Shown in pieces: positions 55,101 through 63,630 of a DNA stretch of 64,000 nt. The stretch is from Psococerastis gibbosa (taxonomy: Eukaryota; Arthropoda; Insecta; Psocodea; Psocidae), in the NCBI GenBank assembly GCA_963971405.1, contig OZ020490.1, positions 32,451,464 to 32,515,463 of the forward strand. The letters run 5' to 3'. A program made the position numbers and the translations under genes. The notes beneath the pieces were generated by a model that saw only the letters and a list, made by a program, of their open reading frames with translations, searched no databases and was not told the DNA's origin. The stretch's first letter is position 1. Each line of letters begins with the position of its first letter.

Positions 55101-58100
55101 AATGATAGTGCTAGGTGTCCAGCACTTTCCTGGCACATACCATAGAAAGTCATTCATTGAGAGCTACAGGGTGTTACAGACAACAGTAAATGAGACAGAT
55201 TCAGAATGCAATACTGGTATACGTCCTCAACCTACACCGGCTACAAGCTCTTACCATTGACGCAATGAAATAGGCGAAAGCATGGCTTAAGGCTGAGTGT
55301 TCAATTTTATATTTTCTGAACTGAAATATTATTACCTTAAAAAAATTGGATAAAGAGCCTTAAACCCATTTTGTAGCACAGTTGTAAATCTGTAAGACAG
55401 CTTTCACAGAAAGCTCGTATTTTTTTATGATTTTTTCATCTGTTCCCTTTTATATCTTTGTAGCTGTGGAACGAGCAATTAATTAATTTCGTCCAAAAAG
55501 TACGATAATTTCTTGTTTACAAAACATTTTGAACACTCAGGCTTAACCAAGTACAGATACGAGCCACTATGACACTATGCTAAAAATAATATTAAATAAA
55601 AACAAACCAACCTGTTCCCATCTAGGTCCAACTTCACGGACGGTCGCATCGTCAAAGTAAATCCACAAACGGAGTTTCGTGTGGAAAAAGAACGTCGAGT
55701 AGTGTTTACCGTAGTACGTCACTACGCCGACTAGGGCGTGCTGCGAGTTGAGGGCCCACCGCTGGTCGACGACCGAGTGAAAGACGTCACCAAGACGCAG
55801 CGTTGTCCCGATAGTCGCAAAAACGGCCATTATTTGATCAAGCGTCGGCCGCTCCGAGTCCCACACGATGCCAACTGACACGATTTCCGGTCGGTTCATT
55901 AGGGAGCGGCAAATTTGAATTTTGGCGCCACAGTTACTCTGCAATTAGAAAAGGAGTAAGTTATTAATTTTTAGTAACTGAAGTCGCAAACCGTTCCCGC
56001 CATTATTTAACTAATTTCCCACACAATTTTGGGACGATTCTTTCCTCTTCTGAGGTGTCATCCGCAAAGACTGGTTTGGCTACAACTCTCATATCCTCCA
56101 GCCCTCTCGGTCCAACTCCAGGACAAACGAGTGCCCTAGTAGTGGTTGCTTAGTTAGTGGCGGCAACTATTCCCCCCATCACATAGTCATCCTCGGGCTA
56201 CTGTGACTTCTCCTAGACAAGCCTGCACCACCAGACTTGTCTCCACGCCCTCCAATTATGCCTCCTCACAATCAATTGCCGAAAAAAACTGGAGGAACTC
56301 ATTTCGGCAGGGTGGGCAGCCTCCCTACAGTGGGTACCTAGCCATGTGGGATTATATGGCAATGAAAAAGCTGATGCGAAAGCCAAGGAAGGAGCGGAAA
56401 TGGACCAACCAAACGTGCCACTAACCCTGAACCGAGCCAAGAGCCAAATAAATGCAGCAATCTGCAGTGCCACGAAGAACACCCTCAAGACCCTAAGCAC
56501 TGGCAAAAAGTGGGAGAATCTTGCTACAGTGGGACCCATCTGTAGGAACCTTGAGAGAGCTGAAGCTGTTGCTAGATTCCGCCTCAATACCGGCCATGAC
56601 TACCGTCAGGCCCACCTACACCGCATTGGCCTTGCCACCGATGACACATGTCCACTATGTCACGGTGGAAGAATGGACGAAGACCACCTGAGGGACTGCA
56701 CGGCTCTCACCTACCCGAACGATGACTTGGTGAACCGCTATTGGGAAGCTCGGCGACGAATGGTTGAACTACCACGTTCGGGCGTTGGATAAAGTAAAGT
56801 AAGTCCAATTATGCCGATGCAGCTAAACACCATATCTGGTGCCTTTTCACTATCCTAGTCAGGACATGTAGCGTAGTGGTACGGACTCTGGCCATGCTTC
56901 GGAGGGTATGTAAAGCAGGCGGTCCCGGGCCTTAATAGTTGAGTGTAAGAGAGGGCTTTATAGCCCTAACTCCGCCAGGTTGGTTTAGTAACAGAAACAA
57001 TAAAAAGTCCTTATTTATTTATTTATTTATTATATCCTCTGACCTCGCTCGTAGCATGCAGCTCAGCCCTTTATGGAAGAGGTACTACCTCAGCAAACAA
57101 CTAGAACAGAAAGAACGAGTTACTCACCGGACAGTCACGTATATCGCCCATACCACCGGCTCTTCTCAGTAGCTGACCGAACAGATCAGAGTGCGACGGA
57201 CTGGTAGCAGCCAGCTGTCGGGCTTGGTCTGTTAAGGCAGAGGCAGACACGTAGTGAACCATCTGCAAATTTAATATATAATATTACTATAAGTATTAAT
57301 TATTATTATTCAAAATTGCATTCCGTGGTAGAGACGGGACAGAAGTTCCCATATACCGGGAAGCAAAATTATTTTTTTGGTTAGGTTTGACATAAATTTA
57401 GTCTCGAAACGAAACGAGGTTAACTATTATTTATTTATAAATCAAAATTGCGAACTCTGATAAATTCATCAAGGACTGTGATACAGAGACATCACTCAGG
57501 AGTTTTATGTATTAAAATGAAGTTGTCATTAGTATACGAGTAATTAGTTTATTGAACAGCACCGAGCGTATGCTGAAATTCGAACAGATCATAAAAGAAG
57601 TTCAAAGCCAGTGCCAGATTAACCCTTGAGGGGGCCGTGGGTGCAAACTCTGTCTACCAACATTGCAGCAAAAAAAAAAAAAACGTTTAATTTCCCGCCA
57701 ATTTCAAAACTTGGTTTGGAAATTGTTTTCATTTTATTATTATTTTTTTTTAAATCTCGTTTGTGCGGCCGGAATCTTAGGCATTTTTGTGGGGGCCGTG
57801 CGCCTGTGCCCCAAGTGTCCATGGGTTAATCTGGCACTGTTCGAAGCTCACTTTTTCCTTGTTGCATTACCAGCACATTGGCCACAATTGTTTGCACAAA
57901 AAACGAATGGTGTGGTCGTGTGGAAGTCCCAAGGAAGAAGTCCAAGAACAGTGGCTAATTGGAGTTGTGAAAGCCACAAGCTCTGCATTGAAATGTAAAT
58001 AAGCATTTCTGGTACTTGAACGAATATTTTTGATTTACAACCACTCCGATTTGGCCATAACCCGGAAATCTACGAAAGACTAGTGTTGCAATTCTTTTTA

Positions 58101-61100
58101 AACAAAAACTCATAAGTCATAACCACCTACAATTAGTGACATAACGGCCTCAATATATTTGGACACCTAGTTAAGAGAGGTGAAAAAGTGTGCGATTCGT
58201 TATGTGGGAGAGCCGGAGCCGGGCCTGCGGTTCCCACAGCGATTTCCATCTGCGAAATGACGTTAATCTTGTTATATAGCATTTGAGTGACGGTTCTCCC
58301 ATTGTTAGAGACTCCCCTATGGAAATCTATTAGCCTTTTCATTGTGTATTATCATACAAATGTGTCATGTTATATGTTGGCAGCCCTGTCTGATTCCCAT
58401 TAATGCAGGGTTATAAAAAACAACCGTAGGGAGAAACCTAATAAGTGTAAAAACTCAAATTTCATAAGAAATATCCATAGTGTGGCCACCAATAGGGGTA
58501 TTCACTGTGTTTGGTTTAACTTAACGGAAAGTAGGATACTGATGGAAAATAGAGAAACTGAATTCCAGTTTTTTTTACGTAGAAAAATAACGCCATGGAA
58601 ACGTGTATCTCTACGTTTCCCACTTTACCCGACCGGTAGGTTGGGGAACTGCACTTGGGGAATCGAAAACGGCCATATTTGTTGTTGTTTTGAATTTTGC
58701 TTTTTACTTTATTCAATTTAAATTAATTTAAAATATGAGCTCTGCAACATATATTAATAAAAAAAGGACAAAAACAAACATGTGGCAAGAGGTGGACGAC
58801 AGCAGATGGTCATAAGTTAATAGCCAAAGGCAAAGAAACTTTGGAGGTAAGTTAGAGCAGCAGTCTCCAAAGTCCAAATTGCCATGATGTTCGCCAATCT
58901 TCGATAGAAGAGGCATTTAAAGAAGAAGGTTATCCCTCAAAGAGTTTAACACTTGCTACGAGCCTAGGTGTGGAAAGAACCTTTAGATGTGTAATTGTGT
59001 ATAGTCAATATAACACGTCCCCTGACTTTATGCTTAAGTGAATGTAGACAAGCGAAGGTCAGGTATAGAATGCATGTGGCAAACCTTGGCTCAGTCATCT
59101 TCCCACTTATTTCTTTTTATTCATCTTACGTACTGAAAATTATCATTGGAATCCTAAAGAGACAATCAATTTTTTTTATATATATAAAGTTATTAATCAA
59201 GAGACAATCAGTAAGGCGGGGTTTCCACATACGTCAATCGTCAATGAGAAATATGAAATTGAAGGTTTAGCAGACATTAAAGACATACTAAAAATTCTGC
59301 TACCACGTCAAAACCATATTTCTCATTGACGATTGACGTATGTGGAAACCCCGCCTAAGGAAATAGCTAATTTAATATTACGACGGGTACTTCATTTGTA
59401 TTTGCTTCTGTATCTTAGTTTCTGTTGTGTGTGGTCATTGATTAATTGTTTTGCGTACTGTTGTTAATAGGACATTCCTTCAGAGGACAAGATGAGGTTA
59501 GTTAGTAATGAAGAAATGGGACGACAGTTTGTGTTGGAACAAACATTGGTAAAGAAGATAGCGAGAAGAAGACTGCAGTGGTTCAGACGCGAAAAGCGAA
59601 CAGATAACAGCAAGTGCGGGATAAAAGGCAAGGGTGGAGAAATAGAGGGAACACGGAGAAGAGAAGATCAAGGAAGACAAACAGAAACCAGACAGAAAGC
59701 AGATAACAGCAGGTGCGGGATAAAAGGCAAGGATGGAGAAATAGAGGGAACACGGAGAAGGGAAGATCAAGGAAGAGAGACAGACACCAGACAGAAAGCA
59801 GATAACAGCAGGTGCGGGATAAAAGGCAAGGATGGAGAAATAGAGGGAACACGGGCAAGAGAAGATCAAGGAAGAGAAACAGAAACCAGACAGAAAGCAC
59901 ATAGCAGCAGGTGGGGGATAAAAGGCAAGAAATGAAGAGAAGATCAAGGAAGAGAGACAGAAACCAGACAAAAAGCAGATAAAAGACAAGGATGGAGAAA
60001 TAGAGGGAACACGGAGAAGAGAAGATCACGGAAGAGAAATAGGAACCAGACAGAAAGCAGATAACAGCAGGTGCGGGCTAAAAGGCAAGAAATGAAGAAG
60101 ATCAAGGAAGAGAGATAGAAACCAGACAGAAAGCAGATAAAAGACAAGGATGGAGAAATAGAGGGAACACGGACAAGAGAACATCAAGGAGGAGAAACAG
60201 AAACCAGACAGAAAGCAGATAACAGCAGGTGCGGGATAAAAGGCAAGGATGGAGAAATAGAGGGAATACGGACAAGAGAAGATCAAGGAAGAGGGACAGA
60301 CACCAGATTAAGGACCATCTTAAAACAGTTGGACTGGTACTTGAGGAATAATGTTGCCAACGGCCATATAGAATCTTCTAGAACAGAACCTGTCCAAAAC
60401 TACAGCGAACTTGGTAGTGTGTACATAGCGCTGGCAGGGGAACATGGTGGAACATGATAACGTGCTGAGACTATAACAGTCAGTCTCAGTGCGTGTTGAG
60501 TCCTGGTCTCCTCGGAAATAATCGTGTGACTTTACTATGTTCCCAAGTGGTTCGGAATCCACTATAATCTGGAGGTCCAAACTGTCAACTGCCCTTCTCC
60601 CTAAAGAGAAGGAGTCTTTGGGAATGATGAGAATAATGATAATTGTCGTTAAAAAGTAAATTTCGAACTGCTGCACCGCTTCCCCAATTTAACGTTTGGG
60701 AGCTTTAGCTTCACCATAGGTGCTGTTCATGCTGATTAGAGCAGAATCCTAATAAAGTAGAAGATCCAAAGCGTGTTTTCTTCGCTTACAGCAGGAACGT
60801 ACCTGGGTAAAGGGCAGCGGTTCACTCGTAGCTTTACACGCATCGCAGACACTCTGCTCCACCAACGTCATCGCAAACTTCTGATGAGGAATGCAATGCC
60901 TGGCGTTGCACATGTCCTCGGCTTCTTCGTGGGCAATATGGAAGTGGATGCGCAGGAGAATGTTCTCGAAGCACTCGGCAGCATCGTCCATGCAGCCCAG
61001 CTGGAAGCGCTGCTGGTCAAAGAAGGTCTCCGCGAGGGCCCGGCGCAAGGCATCTGGAGGCAGTGCACTCTCCTGGGAGAATTGCAGCTGCGAGAAGAGC

Positions 61101-61102
61101 TC
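47129..61102 (-). CDS. ec: Echinus/USP53-USP54 homolog (USP-family protein), 3' nine exons
   Basis: Nine exons join with consistent phases to 4,275 nt (1,424 codons plus stop): 61102-60803, 57262-57128, 55938-55612, 54728-54146, 53877-53654, 52941-52703, 52464-52310, 51370-51128, 49197-47129. The first three and the start of the fourth give the USP fold from before '[20 protein letters not shown]' to '[11 protein letters not shown]'. Visible are the zinc-ribbon cysteines (CDAC, then DCPSNCG), the His box (GKHYSTFFF) and FDDATV. The Cys box exon is not in the recognised set. In Drosophila, echinus is needed for cell death between ommatidia. The vertebrate relatives USP53 and USP54 were long called inactive and have more recently been reported as K63-selective deubiquitinases. 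The C-terminal 1,100 residues are low-complexity with conserved islands and end in a CxxC pair. Introns carry at least a dozen transposon fragments. Confidence 0.9.
49380..49600 (-). repeat. Repeat family R copy
   Basis: 'ttgttcggaatccactataa' and 'ctaacagggttgcttaaagt' mark it. It lies in the last intron of the echinus homolog. Confidence 0.72.
49746..50131. mobile_element. Composite GGCG-type MITE, sister of 6771-7154
   Basis: The same outer arms ('ccattccattgaccggctag') and the same inner element ('ggcgtttccaccgacctcgc') as 6771-7154, with the asymmetric interior in opposite orientation. In the last echinus intron. Confidence 0.8.
50840..51080 (+). mobile_element. LINE ORF2 C-terminal fragment
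   Basis: '[20 protein letters not shown]' then '[16 protein letters not shown]', the same family as 30677-30931. It ends about 50 bp from an echinus exon, antisense to the gene. Confidence 0.72.
51128..51370 (-). CDS. ec: echinus homolog, exon 8 in window
   Basis: Phase 1 in and out. It encodes a conserved helical island: '[18 protein letters not shown]', '[20 protein letters not shown]' and '[18 protein letters not shown]'. The pattern resembles a short helical-repeat module shared by echinus proteins. Confidence 0.88.
51490..51570. repeat. Dispersed repeat, reverse copy
   Basis: 'tttcgcctgtttcattgcgt' is the inverse of sequence near 25805 and 55265. Confidence 0.55.
51700..52240 (+). mobile_element. 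RTE-like LINE, 3' part of ORF2
   Basis: Frame at 51804-52148: '[20 protein letters not shown]', '[20 protein letters not shown]', '[16 protein letters not shown]', 'RQRAPGRR'. It continues frameshifted to '[11 protein letters not shown]' and the common end 'atgatcgcccatcttcg'. Antisense to echinus, in its intron. Confidence 0.85.
52310..52464 (-). CDS. ec: echinus homolog, exon 7 in window
   Basis: Phase 2 in, phase 1 out. It encodes '[20 protein letters not shown]' then TDSLPL, a conserved Tyr/Ser-rich island of the family. Confidence 0.88.
52703..52941 (-). CDS. ec: echinus homolog, exon 6 in window
   Basis: Acceptor 'ctttgttacttccag', phase 0 in, phase 2 out (donor AG|GTGAGC). Ser/Arg-rich: '[20 protein letters not shown]', ending '[13 protein letters not shown]'. 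Confidence 0.88.
53370..53600 (+). repeat. Repeat family R copy
   Basis: 'gtggatttcgaaccacttgg' and 'accaggactcgacacgcact'. It ends about 55 bp from the next exon. A fragment in reverse lies at 53925-53985. Confidence 0.72.
53654..53877 (-). CDS. ec: echinus homolog, exon 5 in window
   Basis: Phase 1 in, phase 0 out. It contains two RRAVTP repeats ([10 protein letters not shown] and [10 protein letters not shown]) and '[20 protein letters not shown]', a conserved island. Confidence 0.87.
54146..54728 (-). CDS. ec: echinus homolog, exon 4 in window
   Basis: Phase 0 in, phase 1 out. It starts '[20 protein letters not shown]', the last strand of the USP fold, then changes to a Tyr/Gly/Pro/Asn/Gln-rich low-complexity stretch ('[20 protein letters not shown]'), probably disordered. 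Confidence 0.9.
55010..55080 (-). mobile_element. LINE fragment
   Basis: The minus strand encodes '[15 protein letters not shown]', matching the 51804 LINE motif. In an echinus intron. Confidence 0.5.
55612..55938 (-). CDS. ec: echinus homolog, exon 3 in window (USP His box)
   Basis: Phase 0 at both ends. It encodes [15 protein letters not shown], '[20 protein letters not shown]' and '[20 protein letters not shown]'. His in GKHY and the following DDA are the expected third and fourth USP motifs. The donor is the less common CAG|GTTGGT. Confidence 0.93.
56155..57030 (+). repeat. Repeat T plus SINE family 1, split by a LINE
   Basis: Repeat T ('ggcggcaactattcccccca') is interrupted at 56263, resumes at 56804 and passes at 56862 into SINE 1 ('ggacatgtagcgtagtggta'), as at 2327-2725. 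The SINE lacks part of its head. In an echinus intron. Confidence 0.8.
56263..56803 (+). mobile_element. LINE 3' end with RNase H and 12-bp TSD
   Basis: One open frame to 56790: '[20 protein letters not shown]', '[18 protein letters not shown]' (RNase H His/Asp motif), then a zinc-knuckle tail '[17 protein letters not shown]'. It ends in (TAAAG)n. TCCAATTATGCC is duplicated exactly at 56251-56262 and 56804-56815. Little decay, so a relatively young insertion. Confidence 0.92.
57128..57262 (-). CDS. ec: echinus homolog, exon 2 in window
   Basis: Acceptor 'atattaaatttgcag', phase 0 at both ends, 45 residues: [18 protein letters not shown] ... [13 protein letters not shown]. 'VHYVS..AL' is the conserved link between the two halves of the USP domain. 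Confidence 0.9.
57609..57839. mobile_element. hAT-like MITE (CAGTGCCAGATTAACCC ends)
   Basis: Ends CAGTGCCAGATTAACCC and GGGTTAATCTGGCACTG are perfect inverted repeats. Flanks TTCAAAGC (57601-57608) and TTCGAAGC (57840-57847) form an 8-bp duplication with one change. A truncated relative lies near 62551. Confidence 0.88.
57848..59214. other. echinus intron, mostly unassigned
   Basis: No exon is seen. An RTE-like LINE tail ('gtccaaattgccatgatgtt') lies at 58840-58930. Confidence 0.4.
59215..59355. mobile_element. GGCG-type palindromic MITE with TAA TSD
   Basis: Ends GGCGGGGTTTCCACATACGT and the exact inverse, flanked by TAA on both sides (59212-59214, 59356-59358). Arms 'caatcgtcaatgagaaatat'; centre 'tttagcagacattaaagaca'. 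Confidence 0.87.
59492..60330 (+). repeat. 99-bp minisatellite expanded in a LINE-like reading frame
   Basis: 'agataacagcaggtgcggg' starts at 59602, 59701 and 59800, with a variant at 59899, all 99 bp apart (33 codons). Later units are deleted versions. The first 30 codons ('[15 protein letters not shown]') resemble an RTE-like LINE tail, so the array probably grew from a LINE fragment. The repeated peptide is '[20 protein letters not shown]'-like. It is antisense within an echinus intron, and its translation is doubtful. Confidence 0.8.
60345..60615 (-). repeat. Repeat family R copy
   Basis: 'aagtggttcggaatccacta' and 'gagtcctggtctcctcgg'. In an echinus intron. Confidence 0.72.
60803..61102 (-). 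CDS. ec: echinus homolog, exon 1 in window (USP domain)
   Basis: Acceptor 'ttttcttttttccag', donor ACCCAG|GTACGT, exactly 100 codons in phase 0. It encodes [20 protein letters not shown], '[20 protein letters not shown]', '[20 protein letters not shown]' and '[15 protein letters not shown]'. MDDAAECFE and the CDAC zinc knuckle are strong USP53/54 signatures. Further 5' exons are needed for a full protein. Confidence 0.93.
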
Positions 61103-61124
61103 CTGGAAAAAAGAAAACAGGTAT

Positions 61125-61262
61125 AAGCAAACGAAGGTCAAATGCGCAGCAGAATGCTTTCGAGCACGAGGAAGCATCTTCCATTGGAAGATGGTCTCCG
61201 CGAGGGCGCAGCGCATGGCATTTGGAGGCAGTGCGCTGTGCTATGCGAGAAGAGCCCCTGCA
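61125..61262 (-). pseudogene. ec: Decayed duplicate of the echinus USP exon
   Basis: Reading leftward, a good acceptor ('cttctctctgcag') is followed by sequence closely matching the start of the exon at 60803-61102 ('ctcttctcgca', 'cactgcctcca', 'ccctcgcggagacc', then 'cattctgctgcgcat'). There are small deletions and frameshifts, and the copy breaks off after about 130 bp. It is a partial tandem exon duplication that no longer codes. Confidence 0.75.
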
Positions 61263-61329
61263 GAGAGAAGAATAGTACAGCACTAGGAAACTAGCAGTGA
61301 TCCTAAAACAAATTTAGTATGTTTAAATC

Positions 61330-61495
61330 GACTTCGATGGCCAGGTGGTAACGTGCTTGCACTTGTGCGAGTCTTTACACGCCATGCGATCGGAGACGTG
61401 CCGTAACTCAACACGGGTACTAACCTACAGAAGCGACTGAAGAGGTCAATTGAATTGGATACATTCATTAAATTGTTTCTATGCGATTAATCTTT
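61330..61495 (+). repeat. SINE family 2 copy
   Basis: 'atggccaggtggtaacgtgc' head through 'attaaattgtttctatgcga'. Confidence 0.72.
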
Positions 61496-61544
61496 GGTTT
61501 GCAGGTTTGTGTTTGACTAGTCTATGGCATGTTATAATTCCAGG

Positions 61545-61700
61545 GAAGATAGAAGGACTTCCGGCAGAAGAAGATCATCCTGGTTGAAAAATCTCCCTTC
61601 TGGTTGTAAAACCGGCGGCAGCAGTCTTCAAGGTCCGAATTGCCCTGATGATCGCTAATCTTCGCTAGAAGAGGCATATAAGGAAGAAGAAGAAAAAGGA
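61545..61700 (+). mobile_element. RTE-like LINE tail
   Basis: 'cggcagaagaagatcatcct' through 'gatgatcgctaatcttcgct' matches the 3' end of the LINE at 51700-52240. Confidence 0.62.
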
Positions 61701-62723
61701 GAAGTCTATGAAGAGCAACAGCTCATGGAAATAGATGAGAGGGTAACAATAATGAGTAGAATGTACAAAAACTTATTACATACTTGAAGTAGTTGGGGGA
61801 AGAGCTTCTAGAAAATACTGCAAGAACTGGGAAAATGCACTTTCACAAGAATGTTGGGGAAACTGTTGATAGAACTTGGTAGCGGTGGAGCAAGAGCATC
61901 TCTATCGTGGACGAAGCTTTCTCCAGAAAAAGTCAACAGCTACAAAACGCAAACCTACATAACAATTTATTGTACCTTAGGTAGGTGTAAGGATACAAAA
62001 GAGTCTACAATATCAAACCTTACAAGTGGACGTAATGCTTTTCGCCAATTATTAAGCCGCGAGACCGGGTCAACTGCGTCCGAGTCAGCTTCTCGCCAAT
62101 CAGTTTGCAGATCTCAAACGGCTAGACCTAAAACTTGGACACAAACAAGGAAAAGAGTTATTGAGAGATAAGGCACGAGTTGCCTTTCCCCTGGAGTCAC
62201 GCCTGGACAAACAGTACACTGGACACTGCGTATCCATCACTAGCGCCATTTACCAGCAGTTCGCCCCACGATTTGCTCCGGTTTTTGACGTGAAAGACGT
62301 AGGAAGAGATTTACGGACGTAGTTGGTGGAAAACCATAAAAGGAAAAGGGTTTTTTATTTGTGACTACTAGCCGGTAAATCGTTTGGATACTTGAAAGCT
62401 ACGACTAAACCACAAGCTGTTTTATTTATTTTCATAAATACTGGTCTAACGCGTGGTTATCACGGCAACTGGCGAGCTATAATGTCTAATTTTTACGTTA
62501 ACCGTTCTATCCAACCCGAGCAACTGTCACAGGTACGGATTTACTAACAGAGCCGGATTAAGGGCGCAACGTCAAGGGGGCGCACTGAGCAAGTGTACAT
62601 AAAACCTATGAAAAAAAGAGAAAGAACTAAAGTCTTTAATGTCATTTTTGGAATAGTAGGTGGGCGGAATCCTGAACACCCCATTCACACGGGACATCCC
62701 TGGCAGCACCCAATCCCCACTTG
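61701..62723. other. Unassigned region
   Basis: No exon of the echinus homolog was recognised here. The ORF at 61851-62171 has no known domain. A truncated hAT-like end ('cagagccggattaaggg') lies near 62551. Confidence 0.4.
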
Positions 62724-62900
62724 GCAGTGGTGGTCTTCGAGAGTCGGTTCAAAGTACGCCAGATGGGAAAATGGAGGCCAGAACCCGCCGCGGTGGTCTT
62801 CGAGAGTCGGTCGAAAGTACGCCAGATGGGAAAAGGGAGGCCAGAACCCGCGGTGATGGTCTTCGAGAGTCGGTCCAAAGTACGCCAGATTGGGCACCCG
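62724..62900. repeat. 63-bp tandem repeat, about 2.7 units
   Basis: 'tggtcttcgagagtcggt' occurs at 62731, 62794 and 62857, exactly 63 bp apart, each followed by 'aaagtacgccagat'. All reading frames are open through it because 63 is a multiple of three, but there is no other evidence of coding. Confidence 0.88.
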
Positions 62901-63630
62901 CCACCAGTTTCTCATAGGGAAGGGGTAGTTGTGGGTGAAATTTTCTCGATGCCTGTATGTGGGGATGAGGGTGGCGCTGAGCAGGAAACTTTTTCTTGGT
63001 GAAAGGTTGCGAGGAGGAGGTATTTGGCCGTACATCATGTGTTTCTTGTTTGTTGTCTGCTTCCACCTCTCAACAGCAGCAGTATGTTACCAGAAGGTCC
63101 CAAATAGGGCTAGAGGCAAGAGAGGGGATCCTCATGTCATGGCGTCGTTTAAGTTTTACCCCTTCCGTTGTCTTTTAAACGCAGTTTTTAGAAAAAGCGG
63201 AAGTGTAATTCAGAAGAAGAAAGAAATGGTGAGAAGGGGGGGGGGGTAGCTATTATACGGGTACCGTCCAAGTCGCCCGAAGTCCATTGATTAGTACAAG
63301 TTCACCTCTCCTTCGCCATTCTAATCGTAACCTTTAGTGCCAATCCATAGCTAGCTCATCTCCTCCCATTTCGAAATCGGCTACTATCTCCCTAATGCCC
63401 AGTCAATGGAGCTTGAATGTCGAAACACTATACCCATCTTTATCGTGACTTGCGTAACAGGCCCCCAAATACCGTACGTGCAGTCTGTATGCAAATTACT
63501 AGTCTATGGGCAGGCAAGCGCACAGGATTCAATTTCTGCAATGATGCATAGAATAAGGAGGAAGCTGCAGCAACAATGGAGTGTTTCTTACAAGGAAACA
63601 ATAGTATTTATTATTTTCCTATTTATAAAA
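62901..63630. other. Unassigned region
   Basis: No gene is recognised. There is a G-run near 63236. Confidence 0.35.

Noticed and set aside
59498-60029. Cys/Phe/Leu-rich minus-strand ORFs of 148-163 codons
   Set aside because: Open only because the 99-bp minisatellite unit is a multiple of three; repetitive, with no flanking gene structure.
59600-60330. CRISPR-like array
   Set aside because: The whole 99-bp unit repeats without unique spacers, in an animal intron.
61851-62171. Missing 5' exon of the echinus homolog
   Set aside because: No Cys-box motif, wrong strand, and no suitable acceptor/donor pair.
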